Of a stretch of DNA of 64,000 nucleotides, positions 10,196 to 20,581 are shown one piece after another (within the stretch, counting starts at the first letter, position 1; each line of letters starts with the position of its first letter). Under the pieces are notes generated by a model. The model was not told where the DNA came from, made no database searches, and was given only the letters and a program-made list of their open reading frames with translations. The translations under genes and the position numbers were made by a program. Source of the DNA: Auriscalpium vulgare (Eukaryota; Basidiomycota; Agaricomycetes; Russulales; Auriscalpiaceae); assembly GCA_019915015.1 (NCBI GenBank), contig JAHBBC010000005.1, positions 1 through 64,000 on the forward strand, written 5' to 3'.

Positions 10196-13100
10196 TAGTG
10201 TTGCGGGAAAAACCTCTGGCCAGTATCCCCCCGGTAAGGTACCGGTGGCGCTCCTAGCCGGGGAGGTATCAAACCGGTACCGTACCAGGGAAATAGTCAC
10301 GTGATGTTTAGTTCCCACGCAGTAGCAGCTCGATTTTCGCGTACACACGAGGATTTGGAATGGTTTCAATGCATCAGATGAAGATTTAGCAGTGTATGTA
10401 TCCATAGCCAAATTGCCAGAGCTTAGCCGTAGGTGCCCCGACCTGTACGAATTCGCTGCTGCCTGCTACACAAGTGTCATGATTTGTCAGCAGACGCGGC
10501 TTTTGCAAGGCTGCCGCAGCACTCGAGCGTACATTGTAACAACGCGTACAATACATACTGAAACCTCGGGAGGCTTATTGAAACAAGGCATCTGTGCTGA
10601 AATCATTGTCCTCTTCATCAGAATCTGGTATGCTCTCGTCCCTAGCCTGACCTGCACTGACTCCGACAGCAGGGTTCCGACGTGCAGGAAGCTGAGCTTC
10701 CTCCGCGAGGACATCAGATAAAATTGCAGACCTCAGGTTGATGTGAGGCATCTTGATGAAAGCATTGGCAGGTTCGTACGGTTCTGCCAGGTCTTCACCT
10801 TGAACGTCATTGTCGTCTTCTTCGTCCGACATCGGTGCGGGTGCGTTTTCTGAAGAGGGGAATACCTTCTTTTCGATGTTGTAGAACTTGACCGAAGGGA
10901 ATTGATTAGTGTGCGCGCACACCTGCTCGAATGGTTGGAACACTGTGTACTTCAATAAAGAACGGAGGTTGCTTACCTTGCTCTTAGACATGTGGTACTG
11001 TCGGACTTGAGTCATTGCAGACATGTTATGCACGGATAGCCGATTCCTATGCTTTGGAGTAAGCCATGTGAATGTAGAGCCAGTCCGTTCATCGGGCATG
11101 GAGTTGACTCGGACGGAATACAGTTTGATAGCGAGATGCTATTCATGACAGCATCAGTCGGCAGCGCTCGGTGAATCATACGGACACGAACACGTACCGG
11201 AAGGATGTGCACATTATCAGAGCCAACACGGCCCTTCCACCACTTAAGGACCGCCTGCGGAACCGTATCGTCGAGCGGATGATCGAATGGGAACTGGTGT
11301 CGAGCATAGGCTAGAGTTTCCCTGTGAAGTTGGGCTGTAAATGATTTCCCTTTTTTGCCCACTTCAAGAATGCCTTCTTATGGCCATGAACGATCTCTTT
11401 CTCTCCGATGTTGGCTAAGAAGCGGACAACGGACTCGAAAATTGATGGATGCCGAACACCAATGAGTGTCACCTTCTCGCCTTCCGGTAGCCACAGGTCC
11501 GACGTGATAAGATCTGATTGATGCACACATAAGACAGCGACGAGATGCAAGCAAAAGAATGGCTCTAACCAGGGTTCAGATATGCTGCAGCAAGGTATGC
11601 ATTATTAGCTATGTTGCCATCCAGAAAGAGTTGGCGATGTCGCGCATTGAGGATGCCGCGGATGGCGTTCGCGACCTCAGCGTCAAAATACAGCCTAGGA
11701 TTTTGAAAGGCGTCCTCTGTTGCACGAATAACAGCATGCCAGAATATATAGACGTCGGCAGCAGTTGCCTCCAGAGCCTCCAGGCAGGCTAATGCCTTTG
11801 TTGCAGGCAAAGTGGCCGCGATGAACTGGGAGAGACCAGACTCGAACTTGAATGTCTGGTGATCATCCGGTGCAGGCTGAAAATACTCAGCAATTTCCTG
11901 CGAATGTTGTCAGCAAGTCATTTCGTCTAGTCGATCCATCAATTGTACCTCATAAAGTCCGTTAGGCGATTCACGGATGACTTTCTTGATCGCAGCTGAG
12001 GACCGATGGACAGAGCGAGCAGAGAGCGGGATTGTTGCGAATCTCGTCTTTCCGATAGCCTCCAGGCCGCGTCCTGTCTTTAGTTTTTCACGAGCTTTCT
12101 TGAGGGCTGCATGTCCAGCGTGCGAGGTATGAAATAATGTTATTGTCTGCCGCACCACACGGATGATCTGGTTGCGGATTAGATCTGATTAATGCTGGTA
12201 GTGTGGACGTTTGCGCACCGGTTTGAAAACATCAATGAGATTAATCTCAAGGATTGTGCGATTCAAGTGATGGCAAACATCCGCAAGATTGAGCGCAGTG
12301 GGCATGAGGGCCAGAATTGCAATGGAACGCGAGGCTCGCGTGTTACCCGTGCTATCACATGTCAGGCCGGAAAACCTGGACGGACCGATGGCATTGACAA
12401 TCTGCGCGAAGTTGTTAGAAATCGCTGAAGTAGTTAAGTTCCAATGCCCACGTACCGGACTTGCGACATTCTCAACGATCCAAGGTGCAGTGTGCGACTC
12501 GGAAGTTGCCTCCCGTGTGTCCATCAAGTATACTTCACGGTCTGAGGTCGAGACGTGTACAGTCCAGTAGGACTCACGACCTGTCGAAGTTCCGCCGTCA
12601 TAGGAGAGAGTGAGGTCTTCCTGACCTTGCAGATACTTGAGTTGCTCCCGGCGGACCCACGATGCTTCGTTTACGATGCCTTCATATTCGAGCTTGTCTC
12701 TGGTTGAAGGTGCATATGATGGTAAGGCAATCTCAAGCATCTCCTTCCACTCCGGGCGCGAGACGATATATGTTGGCAAACCCGCGACGCATATGAGTTT
12801 AAGAATGGCAAGGTCGAGCTTTCTGTGACGCTCGAGCTTCCCAAGCGCCTTTGCTTGCCGAAAGAACGCATGTGTCGCGGCGCCTGCATCTTGCTTCTCC
12901 CCATCTTGTCCAATTCCATCTTGAGCTCCTAGTTCCTTCGCAACCATCATGGATCCTTTCGAATTGGTGAGCTCCTGGACCTGCGCAGACAGTGCCTTTC
13001 CAGCTGAATGTATGTGCACTTTCTCCCGCAGCTCTGAGGACAGCTTGGGGCAGTCCTTTGCATGACGAACGACTCGGATCAACGCTCGATGTCGGAAAGT

Positions 13101-15513
13101 ATGATGGCAAGGGTTATCAGGACCTCCGACACAGCGCCAGAGCAGCGTAGTTGGATTGTCGCGGCGATAGCAAGCCTCGGTGAGAGCGTCCATCAGAGGA
13201 TCCGGCGGCCGTCCTCCCCGGCGCGCATCCTTCTTCGGCTGCACCCATTTGACAAGGTCACCAGGGTTAAGCTCAATCTCCATGTCGCTCCCATCTTCTT
13301 CCCCATCTCGTTCACATACGGAGCTGCGCCGTCCGCAACTCCTTCGGCATCTGATTTCTGTTCATCGAGCTGCTGGTCTTGCAGTACCGGTGAACTACTA
13401 GGCTGCTTGTGCGTAGCGACTGTGTTTCCGCCCGAACGCTTTGCAACCTGTAAGCAAAGCTTCTGTTACTTACTGCTGTCGCGCGCTGACAACCTCTTTG
13501 GGCACTTACAGTTGACGTTCCAGCAATATGCAGATTCAACGACGCCGGTTTGAAGACCTCGTCCCACTGCTGCTTGCTCCCCGCATTGCCGGAACTCTCC
13601 GCCGGTTCCTTTCCTTTCGAAGCGGCATTTTTCTTCGTGCGTTTGGCTGGCACGGTGAGTGGCGTGACATTGGTGGCTACACTCAGTCGCCTCTTAACGA
13701 CGCCTTCTAGACTCAATAACTGCGGCTTCGTGAACGCCGATGTGTGCGCACTTGCCCGTATAAGCATGCCAGGCGCTAGCATATTGGACTTGTATTTGAG
13801 ACTGTCCTGCACTGTCGGTGAGTCGAGTCCGCAAGTAAGTGAAGCTGAGCGCGCACTGACCATGTCACGTAGGTAACACATTATGTCAGCAAGGTGTCGA
13901 ATGCGTTGCACGACACAGTCTGTATCCGAGAGGAGATGGATGTCGTCGGGGATGAGATGGTGAGCAAGAGAATTGTGGCTGAGGACAGAGCAGGAGAAGC
14001 TGTCGAGCTGTGGGGTGCATGGTAACACGTTGAGTGAAAGCGGCCAGTCGCTCCGTGTTGTCCTAACCACCATTCTATCATCTCCAACAGCTCGCGGGGC
14101 GGCTTCCGTCCAAGAGAATCAGCATAGAAAGCCGTGTGTGGCTCTACGCTGACCGCAATGGACACCCAGTGATTTGTCTCGTGTACGGCTGCTGGCAAGA
14201 GCACATCCGCGCCATCGATCCGCACCCCGATCGTCATTCCAACCTCCTTGAGTGATCCATCTTGCAGCTGCGAGCCAGCCAATCGTAGGGGAGTGATGCC
14301 GCGCATTGATTGGTAAGATGTTCCGCTAGCATTGAGTCGTGCGCGGTTGCGGTACGTGTCAATGAGCTTGACTGATGCCGCACTCGGCAGTATACATGCC
14401 GGCTTGCCTTGTCTTTGCAGACGATGACCTAGCAGCATCCCCAGCTGATCCATATGCTCCGCCGCCAGCCAACGCCGACCACAGTACGATGTAAGCGTCT
14501 TTGGATCGACGCCCATCGTCGTTGGGAGGGGTACGTCCCATGGCCAGTCGTCGAGGAGTGCTGACGTGTCTGCAGCAAGGGACTTCACCTCGTCGTTGAG
14601 CAAGCCCTCGGTCCAAGTCTTCAACCACGCAGTGGCCAGAGAAAGGCGCGCCTTGGCAGCGAGTATGCGCCGGACCTCGTACCAGTAGGTGAGAACCCAC
14701 ATCGGGGTTTTGAGTGTTTGTTGAGTGACCGACTCTTGAACAGGATAGCCCAGGCAAGCATAGCCTGTCTCTAGGGCGGGGTTGACGCGGTTTTGCAGGA
14801 TTTCCAACACCTCGGTGTGCGGCGGCATCGGCCTAGAGAGCAGGACCATTGCATTTGCGGCCGTTATGAAGCTTTGGCCCTTCGAGAAGAGTGTGCTCTG
14901 CTGGAGCAGAGACGGCGCGTTCGCCTCCGGTGGGACAGGGAAATCTTGGATATCGGCATTGCGCAGGGCTGGTGTGGGTAGTAGGACATGTTTAATGTCG
15001 TCGGGAATGGGTATTCTTTTGAGGATATCACCCAGAGTTTGAAATGAGTCGATGTCGTGGATGACCTCGTCGTCCGCCATTTGACAGTTTTGAGGGTTGG
15101 CAAAATGTGCTAGGCCAGTGTCGAAGGTGAAGATTGCGCCCTCATTTAGTCACTCACTACGGAGTGTAAATGTCGATCACAGCAACGGGTCGATCATACA
15201 CACGTTGCTGCATACAACACTCTTGCAACTATCCCATGCCGAGGCGGGATGTGTCTAATACCTCCTTAAACATCCGCGTAGCATTGCACAACCACCTTAC
15301 GACTGCCGGCCATGTCTGCGTGCGAGGCTGCGAGCCTCATGGCTCATGGGCCGGCGCCGGGCGCCGGAGGGGCCGACACACATCACGTGCTGGAGGTATT
15401 GTACCGGGTATATTGGGGCCCAGGGCAGGGCAGGTATGGTACCGGTACTATACAGGTACATTACCGGGGAAAAACTTTTTCGGGGAAAAACTCAGGTTTT
15501 TCCCGCAACGCTA
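10196..15513 (-). mobile_element. hAT-type DNA transposon, left copy, both termini present
   Basis: A 5318-bp element on the minus strand. The terminal inverted repeats are 19 bp: TAGCGTTGCGGGAAAAACC at the 5' end (15513-15495) and TAGTGTTGCGGGAAAAACC at the 3' end (10196-10214), differing at one base. TAGTG/TAGCG fits the hAT terminal consensus (YARNG). Subterminal GGTACCGG words occur near both ends and could be transposase-binding sites. The 5' end is flanked by GGGTCAGT (15514-15521), the reverse complement of ACTGACCC beyond the right copy at 20182. The 3' end is flanked by a different octamer, so the ends no longer belong to a single simple insertion. 10196-14632 forms one arm of a 4.4-kb inverted repeat. 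Confidence 0.88.
10575..15080 (-). pseudogene. Ulp1-protease/hAT-transposase fusion gene, frame-broken copy
   Basis: Starting at ATG 15080 (MADDEVIHDIDSFQTL...), this is the full-length N-terminus of the element protein, about 149 residues longer than what the right copy retains at this point. The protease His (NHWVSIAV) and Asp (YADSLGR) are in frame. A missing base at about 14043 (GG where the right copy has GGG) then shifts the frame before the Gln and Cys. A second missing base at about 13301 (CCCC versus CCCCC) breaks the link to the transposase part. The downstream exons are otherwise intact: BED finger, DUF659-like/hAT core (12189-13283) and dimerisation region to the stop at 10575. 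Both lesions are in homopolymers, so sequencing error must be considered. Confidence 0.8.
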
Positions 15514-15521
15514 GGGTCAGT
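15514..15521. other. Target-site duplication at the 5' end of the left hAT copy
   Basis: GGGTCAGT touches the 5' terminal repeat. Its reverse complement ACTGACCC follows the 3' terminus of the right copy at 20182-20189. The 8-bp length matches hAT transposition. Confidence 0.8.
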
Positions 15522-15742
15522 ACTCGGTACTTCTCCCCGTCGCGCAAACCCACGCATGCCCGGCCCATCCAACTCTCACCAACCAGCCAAGAAAAAGAAA
15601 AAGGCAGCGTCGCGCGCCAGCCGCACGACGTCGACGTCCGGAGGCAAGGACAGTGTGGCATCCATCCAGGTCCTCCTCGACTCAATCCCCACAAAAGCGA
15701 CACCGGACCCTCTCATTGCTCTGCTCGAGGCAAAGGCGCTGT
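15514..15742 (+). repeat. Captured, inverted copy of the gene-X leader and first exon
   Basis: These 229 bp contain a 42-bp leader and the first codons of gene X (MPGPSN...EAKALS) in orientation opposite to the parental copy at 10171 and below. The copy ends at 15743-15744, where the dinucleotide CT is shared by gene X and the transposon: a 2-bp microhomology at the junction. The copy keeps the 18 bp (GGGTCAGTACTCGGTACT) that separate the two insertion points and that the parental copy has lost. Confidence 0.85.
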
Positions 15743-18700
15743 CTGCGTGGTTGAAGACTTGGACCGAGGGCTTGCTCAACGACGAGGTGAAGTCCCTTGC
15801 TGCAGACACGTCAGCACTCCTCGACGACTGGCCATGGGACGTACCCCTCCCAACGACGATGGGCGTCGATCCAAAGACGCTTACATCGTACTGTGGTCGG
15901 CGTTGGCTGGCGGCGGAGCATATGGATCAGCTGGGGATGCTGCTAGGTCATCGTCTGCAAAGACAAGGCAAGCCGGCATGTATACTGCCGAGTGCGGCAT
16001 CAGTCAAGCTCATTGACACGTACCGCAACCGCGCACGACTCAATGCTAGCGGAACATCTTACCAATCAATGCGCGGCATCACTCCCCTACGATTGGCTGG
16101 CTCGCAGCTGCAAGATGGATCACTCAAGGAGGTTGGAATGACGATCGGGGTGCGGATCGATGGCGCGGATGTGCTCTTGCCAGCAGCCGTACACGAGACA
16201 AATCACTGGGTGTCCATTGCGGTCAGCGTAGAGCCACACACGGCTTTCTATGCTGATTCTCTTGGACGGAAGCCGCCCCGCGAGCTGTTGGAGATGATAG
16301 AATGGTGGTTAGGACAACACGGAGCGACTGGGCCGCTTTCACTCAACGTGTTACCATGCACCCCACAGCTCGACAGCTTCTCCTGCTCTGTCCTCAGCCA
16401 CAATTCTCTTGCTCACCATCTCATCCCCGACGACATCCATCTCCTCTCGGATACAGACTGTGTCGTGCAACGCATTCGACACCTTGCTGACATAATGTGT
16501 TACCTACGTGACATGGTCAGTGCGCGCTCAGCTTCACTTACTTGCGGACTCGACTCACCGACAGTGCAGGACAGTCTCAAATACAAGTCCAATATGCTAG
16601 CGCCTGGCATGCTTATACGGGCAAGTGCGCACACATCGGCGTTCACGAAGCCGCAGTTATTGAGTCTAGAAGGCGTCGTTAAGAGGCGACTGAGTGTAGC
16701 CACCAATGTCACGCCACTCACCGTGCCAGCCAAACGCACGAAGAAAAATGCCGCTTCGAAAGGAAAGGAACCGGCGGAGAGTTCCGGCAATGCGGGGAGC
16801 AAGCAGCAGTGGGACGAGGTCTTCAAACCGGCGTCGTTGAATCTGCATATTGCTGGAACGTCAACTGTAAGTGCCCAAAGAGGTTGTCAGCGCGCGACAG
16901 CAGTAAGTAACAGAAGCTTTGCTTACAGGTTGCAAAGCGTTCGGGCGGAAACACAGTCGCTACGCACAAGCAGCCTAGTAGTTCACCGGTACTGCAAGAC
17001 CAGCAGCTCGATGAACAGAAATCAGATGCCGAAGGAGTTGCGGACGGCGCAGCTCCGTATGTGAACGAGATGGGGGAAGAAGATGGGAGCGACATGGAGA
17101 TTGAGCTTAACCCTGGTGACCTTGTCAAATGGGTGCAGCCGAAGAAGGATGCGCGCCGGGGAGGACGGCCGCCGGATCCTCTGATGGACGCTCTCACCGA
17201 GGCTTGCTATCGCCGCGACAATCCAACTACGCTGCTCTGGCGCTGTGTCGGAGGTCCTGATAACCCTTGCCATCATACTTTCCGACATCGAGCGTTGATC
17301 CGAGTCGTTCGTCATGCAAAGGACTGCCCCAAGCTGTCCTCAGAGCTGCGGGAGAAAGTGCACATACATTCAGCTGGAAAGGCACTGTCTGCGCAGGTCC
17401 AGGAGCTCACCAATTCGAAAGGATCCATGATGGTTGCGAAGGAACTAGGAGCTCAAGATGGAATTGGACAAGATGGGGAGAAGCAAGATGCAGGCGCCGC
17501 GACACATGCGTTCTTTCGGCAAGCAAAGGCGCTTGGGAAGCTCGAGCGTCACAGAAAGCTCGACCTTGCCATTCTTAAACTCATATGCGTCGCGGGTTTG
17601 CCAACATATATCGTCTCGCGCCCGGAGTGGAAGGAGATGCTTGAGATTGCCTTACCATCATATGCACCTTCAACCAGAGACAAGCTCGAATATGAAGGCA
17701 TCGTAAACGAAGCATCGTGGGTCCGCCGGGAGCAACTCAAGTATCTGCAAGGTCAGGAAGACCTCACTCTCTCCTATGACGGCGGAACTTCGACAGGTCG
17801 TGAGTCCTACTGGACTGTACACGTCTCGACCTCAGACCGTGAAGTATACTTGATGGACACACGGGAGGCAACTTCCGAGTCGCACACTGCACCTTGGATC
17901 GTTGAGAATGTCGCAAGTCCGGTACGTGGGCATTGGAACTTAACTACTTCAGCGATTTCTAACAACTTCGCGCAGATTGTCAATGCCATCGGTCCGTCCA
18001 GGTTTTCCGGCCTGACATGTGATAGCACGGGTAACACGCGAGCCTCGCGTTCCATTGCAATTCTGGCCCTCATGCCCACTGCGCTCAATCTTGCGGATGT
18101 TTGCCATCACTTGAATCGCACAATCCTTGAGATTAATCTCATTGATGTTTTCAAACCGGTGCGCAAACGTCCACACTACCAGCATTAATCAGATCTAATC
18201 CGCAACCAGATCATCCGTGTGGTGCGGCAGACAATAACATTATTTCATACCTCGCACGCTGGACATGCAGCCCTCAAGAAAGCTCGTGAAAAACTAAAGA
18301 CAGGACGCGGCCTGGAGGCTATCGGAAAGACGAGATTCGCAACAATCCCGCTCTCTGCTCGCTCTGTCCATCGGTCCTCAGCTGCGATCAAGAAAGTCAT
18401 CCGTGAATCGCCTAACGGACTTTATGAGGTACAATTGATGGATCGACTAGACGAAATGACTTGCTGACAACATTCGCAGGAAATTGCTGAGTATTTTCAG
18501 CCTGCACCGGATGATCACCAGACATTCAAGTTCGAGTCTGGTCTCTCCCAGTTCATCGCGGCCACTTTGCCTGCAACAAAGGCATTAGCCTGCCTGGAGG
18601 CTCTGGAGGCAACTGCTGCCGACGTCTATATATTCTGGCATGCTGTTATTCGTGCAACAGAGGACGCCTTTCAAAATCCTAGGCTGTATTTTGACGCTGA

Positions 18701-19802
18701 GGTCGCGAACGCCATCCGCGGCATCCTCAATGCGCGACATCGCCAACTCTTTCTGGATGGCAACATAGCTAATAATGCATACCTTGCTGCAGCATATCTG
18801 AACCCTGGTTAGAGCCATTCTTTTGCTTGCATCTCGTCGCTGTCTTATGTGTGCATCAATCAGATCTTATCACGTCGGACCTGTGGCTACCGGAAGGCGA
18901 GAAGGTGACACTCATTGGTGTTCGGCATCCATCAATTTTCGAGTCCGTTGTCCGCTTCTTAGCCAACATCGGAGAGAAAGAGATCGTTCATGGCCATAAG
19001 AAGGCATTCTTGAAGTGGGCAAAAAAGGGAAATCATTTACAGCCCAACTTCACAGGGAAACTCTAGCCTATGCTCGACACCAGTTCCCATTCGATCATCC
19101 GCTCGACGATACGGTTCCGCAGGCGGTCCTTAAGTGGTGGAAGGGCCGTGTTGGCTCTGATAATGTGCACATCCTTCCGGTACGTGTTCGTGTCCGTATG
19201 ATTCACCGAGCGCTGCCGACTGATGCTGTCATGAATAGCATCTCGCTATCAAACTGTATTCCGTCCGAGTCAACTCCATGCCCGATGAACGGACTGGCTC
19301 TACATTCACATGGCTTACTCCAAAGCATAGGAATCGGCTATCCGTGCATAACATGTCTGCAATGACTCAAGTCCGACAGTACCACATGTCTAAGAGCAAG
19401 GTAAGCAACCTCCGTTCTTTATTGAAGTACACAGTGTTCCAACCATTCGAGCAGGTGTGCGCGCACACTAATCAATTCCCTTCGGTCAAGTTCTACAACA
19501 TCGAAAAGAAGGTATTCCCCTCTTCAGAAAACGCACCCGCACCGATGTCGGACGAAGAAGACGACAATGACGTTCAAGGTGAAGACCTGGCAGAACCGTA
19601 CGAACCTGCCAATGCTTTCATCAAGATGCCTCACATCAACCTGAGGTCTGCAATTTTATCTGATGTCCTCGCGGAGGAAGCTCAGCTTCCTGCACGTCGG
19701 AACCCTGCTGTCGGAGTCAGTGCAGGTCAGGCTAGGGACGAGAGCATACCAGATTCTGATGAAGAGGACAATGATTTCAGCACAGATGCCTTGTTTCAAT
19801 AA
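15556..19802 (+). CDS. Chimeric gene: gene-X N-terminus + Ulp1-like (C48) protease + BED/hAT transposase
   Basis: A host-transposase fusion in one open frame. Residues 1-63 come from gene X, including the lysine-rich stretch AKKKKKAASR. Residues from 64 (AWLKTWTEG) are transposon. The protease core has H217 (ETNHWVSIAV), D234 (YADSLGR), Q271 and C277 (TPQLDSFSC), the order and spacing of Ulp1/SENP peptidases. An intron at 16867 (GTAAGT...TTACAG) joins in frame to EMGEEDGSDMEIELNPG, a BED-type zinc finger (WRCVGGPDNPC...HAKDC), then the hAT core with candidate catalytic Asp in LSYDGGTS and in LTCDSTGNT, a CHHLN motif, a KTRFAT block and, after further introns, the hAT dimerisation region (WWKGRVGSDN; FTWLTPKHRNRLS). 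An acidic tail ends at 19802. The 42-bp leader leaves promoter function to the adjacent element end. The original N-terminal 149 residues are missing, so activity is uncertain. Confidence 0.8.
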
Positions 19803-20181
19803 GCCTCCCGAGGTTTCAGTATGTATTGTACGCGTTGTTACAATGTACGCTCGAGTGCTGCGGCAGCCTTGCAAAAGCCGCGTCTGCTGACAAATCATGA
19901 CACTTGTGTAGCAGGCAGCAGCGAATTCGTACAGGTCGGGGCACCTACGGCTAAGCTCTGGCAATTTGGCTATGGATACATACACTGCTAAATCTTCATC
20001 TGATGCATTGAAACCATTCCAAATCCTCGTGTGTACGCGAAAATCGAGCTGCTACTGCGTGGGAACTAAACATCACGTGACTATTTCCCTGGTACGGTAC
20101 CGGTTTGATACCTCCCCGGCTAGGAGCGCCACCGGTACCTTACCGGGGGGATACTGGCCAGAGGTTTTTCCCGCAACACTA
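15743..20181 (+). mobile_element. hAT-type transposon, right copy, 5' end replaced
   Basis: 4439 bp matching 14632-10196 in reverse. The lengths differ by exactly the two single-base deletions of the left copy, so identity is close to complete. It ends with the 3' terminal repeat GGTTTTTCCCGCAACACTA (20163-20181) and the target-site duplication ACTGACCC. The 5' 881 bp, including the 5' terminal repeat, are missing, so this copy should be unable to move on its own. Confidence 0.88.
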
Positions 20182-20189
20182 ACTGACCC
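20182..20189. other. Target-site duplication at the 3' end of the right hAT copy
   Basis: ACTGACCC, the reverse complement of 15514-15521. The next bases (TCTGAGATCGG...) are probably the original upstream region of gene X, now about 10 kb from that gene. Confidence 0.8.
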
Positions 20190-20302
20190 TCTGAGATCGG
20201 AGGGCATGAACACGGGCACGTGCGCGTGGCTTTCGCGGGCGCTCGCCGCTGTCTCAGGTAGTGTCTGATCTTCCATGGCGCACGCGCTCAATCAAGCGTT
20301 CG

Positions 20303-20369
20303 CACGGCGGGCACGCTCCGGGGCTGTTTTTAGAAACAGCCTGCGAGGCTGTTCTGACACCCTTCATCG
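20303..20369 (+). repeat. Left arm of a 67-bp inverted repeat bracketing mpe1
   Basis: Matches 23479-23545 in reverse complement with one mismatch seen. It contains an internal perfect hairpin, GGCTGTTTTTAGAAACAGCC, and a further GGCTGTTCTGACAC. No 8-bp target duplication is evident outside the pair. Confidence 0.85.
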
Positions 20370-20581
20370 CGCCTACATCACGCCTTCCTGGCTTGCCGGA
20401 TTACCTAAGCGATTACGGACCGTCGGACCGCCAGCGCGTTCAAGTGGCGACGACACTGACAGCAACGCCATCCCAACCTCGGCAACGACACCGACTCTGC
20501 ACCGTCCCTCATCTTTCCCTTTCCCTACCCAGACCTTGTTCAACTTGTAGCTTCTACATTCCTAATTGATATTCGTGCCGT

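Noticed and set aside
15312..16016. 234-codon plus-strand frame as a second transposon gene
   Set aside because: Overlaps the fusion ORF in another frame; the same shadow appears in the left copy (14359-14757).
15556..19802. KDZ (Kyakuja/Dileera/Zisupton) element, because of the Ulp1 protease
   Set aside because: The BED finger, DUF659-like core and FTWLTPKHRNR-type C-terminus are hAT features; no KDZ transposase signature is seen.
10196..20181. CACTA-superfamily transposon, because the 3' termini end in CACTA
   Set aside because: CACTA elements start with CACTA at the 5' end and make 2-3-bp target duplications. Here the ends begin TAG(T/C)G, the duplication is 8 bp and the protein has a hAT dimerisation region.
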